The notes beneath the pieces were generated by a model. The model had not been told where the DNA came from. It saw nothing but the letters and a program-made list of their open reading frames with translations, and made no database searches. A stretch of DNA of 64,000 nucleotides from Borrelia duttonii Ly (lineage in GTDB: Bacteria; Spirochaetota; Spirochaetia; Borreliales; Borreliaceae), in contig NC_011247.1 of assembly GCF_000019685.1 (NCBI RefSeq), forward strand, positions 1 to 64,000, given 5' to 3'. Below, piece after piece: positions 61,609 through 64,000 of the stretch. A program made the translations under genes and the position numbers. The stretch's first letter is position 1, and every line of letters starts with the position of its first letter.

Positions 61609-62481
61609 ATGAAATTAATATATAAAATAATATTTATACTAAGTGCATTTCTTATATATTGCTGTAGTCAAAACACGAAAAACCCTACAGATGATACTAG
61701 AGCCAATGCTCCATTTAATCAATTAAGTTCAAGCCCAGAAGAGGAAGAAGAGGAAGAAGAAATACTAACAGATACACCAAGAAAAGTTAAAACACCAAAG
61801 GAAGTGGCTTATGATGCATTAACTGCTAGCTTTAATGCGCTTGAAACATTGTATCATCATAAAGATGAAGGATTTGATATATCTTCACTATTTGAAGAGA
61901 TTAACAAAAAATTTAATAAAGATAGTCACAGGCTTCACATTCAAGATGTTCAAGATAAAGTTACCTACAGTATATCTGGAAATATCAATTGTTTAGAGAA
62001 TTTAAAAAAAATAGTACTACATTCCTCAATTACCAATAAAGATGAGTATATGAAAGAACAAAACGCTAAGCCTTTAATTTATAAATTAAGTGATATTGCA
62101 AAACACTCTATTAATATAATATTAAAGGATGACAATAAATTTGGAAAGGGCAAATTAGAACAACTACAACAAAGCCAAAATATACAAGGTATCAACACAC
62201 TTAAAGATATGTTAGATGATATGCATTCACAATGGCAAGAAATTGTGAAATCAACACAAGATATAATCGAAAAGGCTGCACAACATGACAGCAAAGATAA
62301 TATTATTGAGGAATTAAAACCAATACTCACACTAGAGACTCTTAAAGACGATCAAGTATATAGTGCTCAGGAAAACGGTGATCCTAAACTTTGCAAACTC
62401 AAAAATCACTTTAAAACATTATGTTCTAAAGTGATAGATCAAGTGCAAGAATTACTTAACGAAATAAATCCAGCACCATAA
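61609..62481 (+). CDS. Second-family lipoprotein with poly-Glu linker
   Basis: The 290-residue product starts at ATG behind ACGGAGGATATTTA; signal KLIYKIIFILSAFLIYCC (cysteines 18-19). The linker holds a run of about eight Glu (residues 46-53). The core has FNALETLYHHKDEGFDISSL, VTYSISGNINCLENLKKIVL, LKDMLDDMHSQWQEIVKSTQ and LCKLKNHFKTLCSKVIDQVQ. It converges with the 62698 gene, and the hairpin at 62605-62626 lies between them. Confidence 0.84.
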   Translation: MKLIYKIIFILSAFLIYCCSQNTKNPTDDTRANAPFNQLSSSPEEEEEEEEILTDTPRKVKTPKEVAYDALTASFNALETLYHHKDEGFDISSLFEEINKKFNKDSHRLHIQDVQDKVTYSISGNINCLENLKKIVLHSSITNKDEYMKEQNAKPLIYKLSDIAKHSINIILKDDNKFGKGKLEQLQQSQNIQGINTLKDMLDDMHSQWQEIVKSTQDIIEKAAQHDSKDNIIEELKPILTLETLKDDQVYSAQENGDPKLCKLKNHFKTLCSKVIDQVQELLNEINPAP

Positions 62482-62604
62482 GTTTTATATTTAATGTGCT
62501 TCTGAGCTCATATGCATATTGCATTTAAGTTATCAACAAACTTAAACCACAGTTTATGAGATATGCATAAAAACCGTAAGTCTCAAACAATTCGAAAAAT
62601 AAAA

Positions 62605-62626
62605 AAGTCCACAAATATGTGGACTT
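62605..62626. terminator. Shared terminator between convergent genes
   Basis: AAGTCCACA (62605-62613) and TGTGGACTT (62618-62626) pair perfectly. On the minus strand TTTTATTTTTC follows, so it is best as the terminator of the 62698 gene, and may serve both. Confidence 0.72.
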
Positions 62627-62697
62627 AACTAATAACTAATTTTGCTCTGTTTAATTATTAATTTTTATTATCAATAACATCAAAAAATCGCAAATCC

Positions 62698-63471
62698 CTA
62701 CTCCTTACCTACATCTTTTACCAACTCTAACACTTTGTCCTTAATAGAAATAAACAACTGCAACAATTCATGCTTAAGATCACAAAGTTCATTCTTAATA
62801 CCTTGAACATCAACACATATTTGATTAGGATTCTCAATCTCCAAATTATTCAAAATTTCTAATTTATTTATAACAGCATTTTTAACGGTTAAATTTGATG
62901 CTTCATTAATTGCATTTTTTACTTGACCTACAAACATACCCCATTTGACACACACATCATCTAACATCAAAGCAAGCTCCTTTAAACCTTCCATATTATT
63001 ACTATCCTTAAGAACACCTATATTATCATTTTTCTGAAGCAAATTATTAATCGGAACAATAAGCTTTAGACTAAACTGTCTTAACCTATGAACAAACGAA
63101 TTACCAACCTCTGTATTATAATAATATCTATTAAGATTAAAAGTAGTTATTATACGTTTTAAATTATCAATAGCAACAGCATCAAACCCTAAACTAGCAT
63201 AAAAATCATTTTGAGCATATTCTTCAACATAAGCATTAAATAATCTCTTCATATCGTCAAAAAAGGAATTACTAAATCCTTTTGGCCCATTAATTAAACT
63301 TTTAAATCTATTATAACTATTAAGCAATACAATATAAGCTTCCGTAAAATCACCACTTATATCTTGCTCACCATCCTGTTTAACAACTTCCGTAGATTGC
63401 TCACCATCCTGTTTACAAGAACACACAAACAATACACCTAGTATAAATATTATTTTATATATCACATTCAT
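62698..63471 (-). CDS. Second-family lipoprotein
   Basis: The 257-residue product starts at ATG behind AGGAGTATATTTA; signal NVIYKIIFILGVLFVCSC (cysteines 17 and 19). The linker has a short repeat (KQDGEQSTEVVKQDGEQD). The core has YNRFKSLINGPKGFSNSFFD, NDFYASLGFDAVAIDNLKRI, LALMLDDVCVKWGMFVGQVK and LCDLKHELLQLFISIKDKVL. Despite its strand it belongs with the 58101-60183 genes (GFD motif, same signal type and ribosome site), so an inversion is likely. Confidence 0.84.
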   Translation of the reverse strand: MNVIYKIIFILGVLFVCSCKQDGEQSTEVVKQDGEQDISGDFTEAYIVLLNSYNRFKSLINGPKGFSNSFFDDMKRLFNAYVEEYAQNDFYASLGFDAVAIDNLKRIITTFNLNRYYYNTEVGNSFVHRLRQFSLKLIVPINNLLQKNDNIGVLKDSNNMEGLKELALMLDDVCVKWGMFVGQVKNAINEASNLTVKNAVINKLEILNNLEIENPNQICVDVQGIKNELCDLKHELLQLFISIKDKVLELVKDVGKE

Positions 63472-63827
63472 TAAATATACTCCTATATATATAAATATAT
63501 TTTTTATGTTTATTAACCTTTAACCTAAACGTAACAAACCACAACAATAATATAAATTGTTTATTTTTTATATTATTTTTTTATATTTTAATAATTTTTA
63601 TATTTTAATAATTATTAAAAATAATATCATAAATTAATCTCAATAATCAAAAAAATTTTTCATAAAAATAAAACTATTAAAATATATCAACTTACCTACA
63701 AGGTTATTTAATATATTGACAATAAAGATATAAAAGAATCAATAAAGATTGTATACATATTAATGATATACATATATAAAATAAATAATTTGTATATCAA
63801 CCTTTTAATTAATTACTTTTTATATTA
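63472..63827. other. 356-base gap
   Basis: Extremely AT-rich upstream region of the 62698 gene and downstream region of the edge gene. I see no gene and no convincing hairpin. Confidence 0.45.
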
Positions 63828-64000
63828 TTAATTTTCTTTCTTTGACTTTTGTTTATCTGAATCTCCTTTTAATTTTGAATAAATACGGAACTTACGAGCC
63901 CTTTGTTCCTTCAGATCAACAATTTTTTCTTTAATTATTTCTTTAAAACCAAACAAACCACTCTTACTATCAACTTTATTAAAAATATCTCCATCATTAC
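63828..64000 (-). CDS. C-terminal end of an unidentified protein
   Basis: On the minus strand the frame enters from the right edge and ends at TAA 63828-63830. The visible 56 residues read NDGDIFNKVDSKSGLFGFKE, then KEQRARKFRIYSKLKGDSDK and KQKSKKEN. The basic C-terminus without a membrane segment suggests a cytoplasmic protein, unlike the lipoproteins to its left; a plasmid-maintenance or DNA-binding role is possible. The family cannot be decided from this part. Confidence 0.6.
   Translation of the reverse strand, partial: NDGDIFNKVDSKSGLFGFKEIIKEKIVDLKEQRARKFRIYSKLKGDSDKQKSKKEN

Noticed and set aside
463-63471. Arrays considered as vlp/vsp silent antigen cassettes
   Set aside because: Most genes have their own signal peptide, start, promoter and terminator, and the sequences lack vsp or vlp motifs known to me; they are expression-ready paralogs.
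1-64000. tRNA, rRNA, plasmid partition genes (PF32/PF49/PF50/PF57) and telomere
   Set aside because: I recognised none in the window; the edge gene at 63828-64000 could be a plasmid-maintenance gene but too little of it is visible.

Overview
The window is very AT-rich and is packed with paralogous genes for secreted lipoproteins. Nearly all have a short basic N-terminus, a hydrophobic core and a cysteine lipobox around residue 17-24. There is no chromosomal housekeeping gene. Together with IS200/IS605-type elements, a BTA121-like lipoprotein and long runs of CspA/PFam54-like proteins, this points to a Borrelia linear plasmid, most likely a relapsing-fever-group megaplasmid. The genus is inferred from family resemblance, not from a search.

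Layout. (1) 1-25.5 kb, minus strand: a partial lipoprotein gene at the left edge, then about 23 tandem paralogs that look like the PFam54 (CspA/BBA64/BBA66) family. Their shared core is a 'YLALEYN'-type helix followed by a 'YAKAYYIDVY'-type helix. Members differ in their N-terminal linkers, which may be coiled coil, Pro/Ala-rich, Gly/Thr-rich or acidic. Almost every one starts at TTG behind the sequence AGGGAGAATATT or AAGGAGAATATT. Between the genes lie an AACCAAGG...CCTTGGTT hairpin, an AT-rich element, a TTGACA/TATGAT-like promoter and an inverted repeat over the -10. Included are a truncated gene (3775-4053), a nonsense-broken gene (20743-21639) and a duplicated block (12.0 and 14.4 kb). 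(2) 25.7-29.7 kb, minus strand: a mixed group with two unrelated lipoproteins, a 3' gene fragment, and a coiled-coil exported protein without a lipobox. (3) 29.8-41.4 kb, plus strand: a three-copy tandem array of a ~609-residue lipoprotein built of three internal repeats (third copy frameshifted, plus a C-terminal fragment). Interleaved are two copies of a Glu/Lys-rich coiled-coil lipoprotein (first copy frameshifted). The region ends with a BTA121-like lipoprotein. (4) 41.7-63.5 kb: a second large lipoprotein family, minus strand to 57.5 kb, plus strand 58.1-62.5 kb, minus again at 62.7 kb. It is typified by 'YY.RPEGFN', 'VYAVLKGD...NLKKIV', 'VKW..LV.L.Q..IN.A' and a C-terminal 'CKLKNEL'. This family uses ATG starts and a different promoter block. 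It is interrupted by two IS200/IS605-type insertions with intact tnpB, one of them with a decayed tnpA. (5) The right edge holds the C-terminus of an unidentified minus-strand gene.

The genes look like a surface-antigen and host-interaction arsenal. PFam54 proteins elsewhere bind complement regulators or plasminogen or act at the tick-host interface, but ligand binding cannot be assigned from this sequence. Most genes appear monocistronic, each with its own promoter and terminator-like hairpin. The most interesting unexplained structure is non-coding: inverted repeats of changing sequence but constant position over the promoters of region 1, hairpins whose distal arm doubles as the next gene's -35 box, and a perfect 50-bp palindrome at 10529-10578. 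The array in region 3 also preserves its own duplication history, including a fossil start codon of a neighbouring gene.
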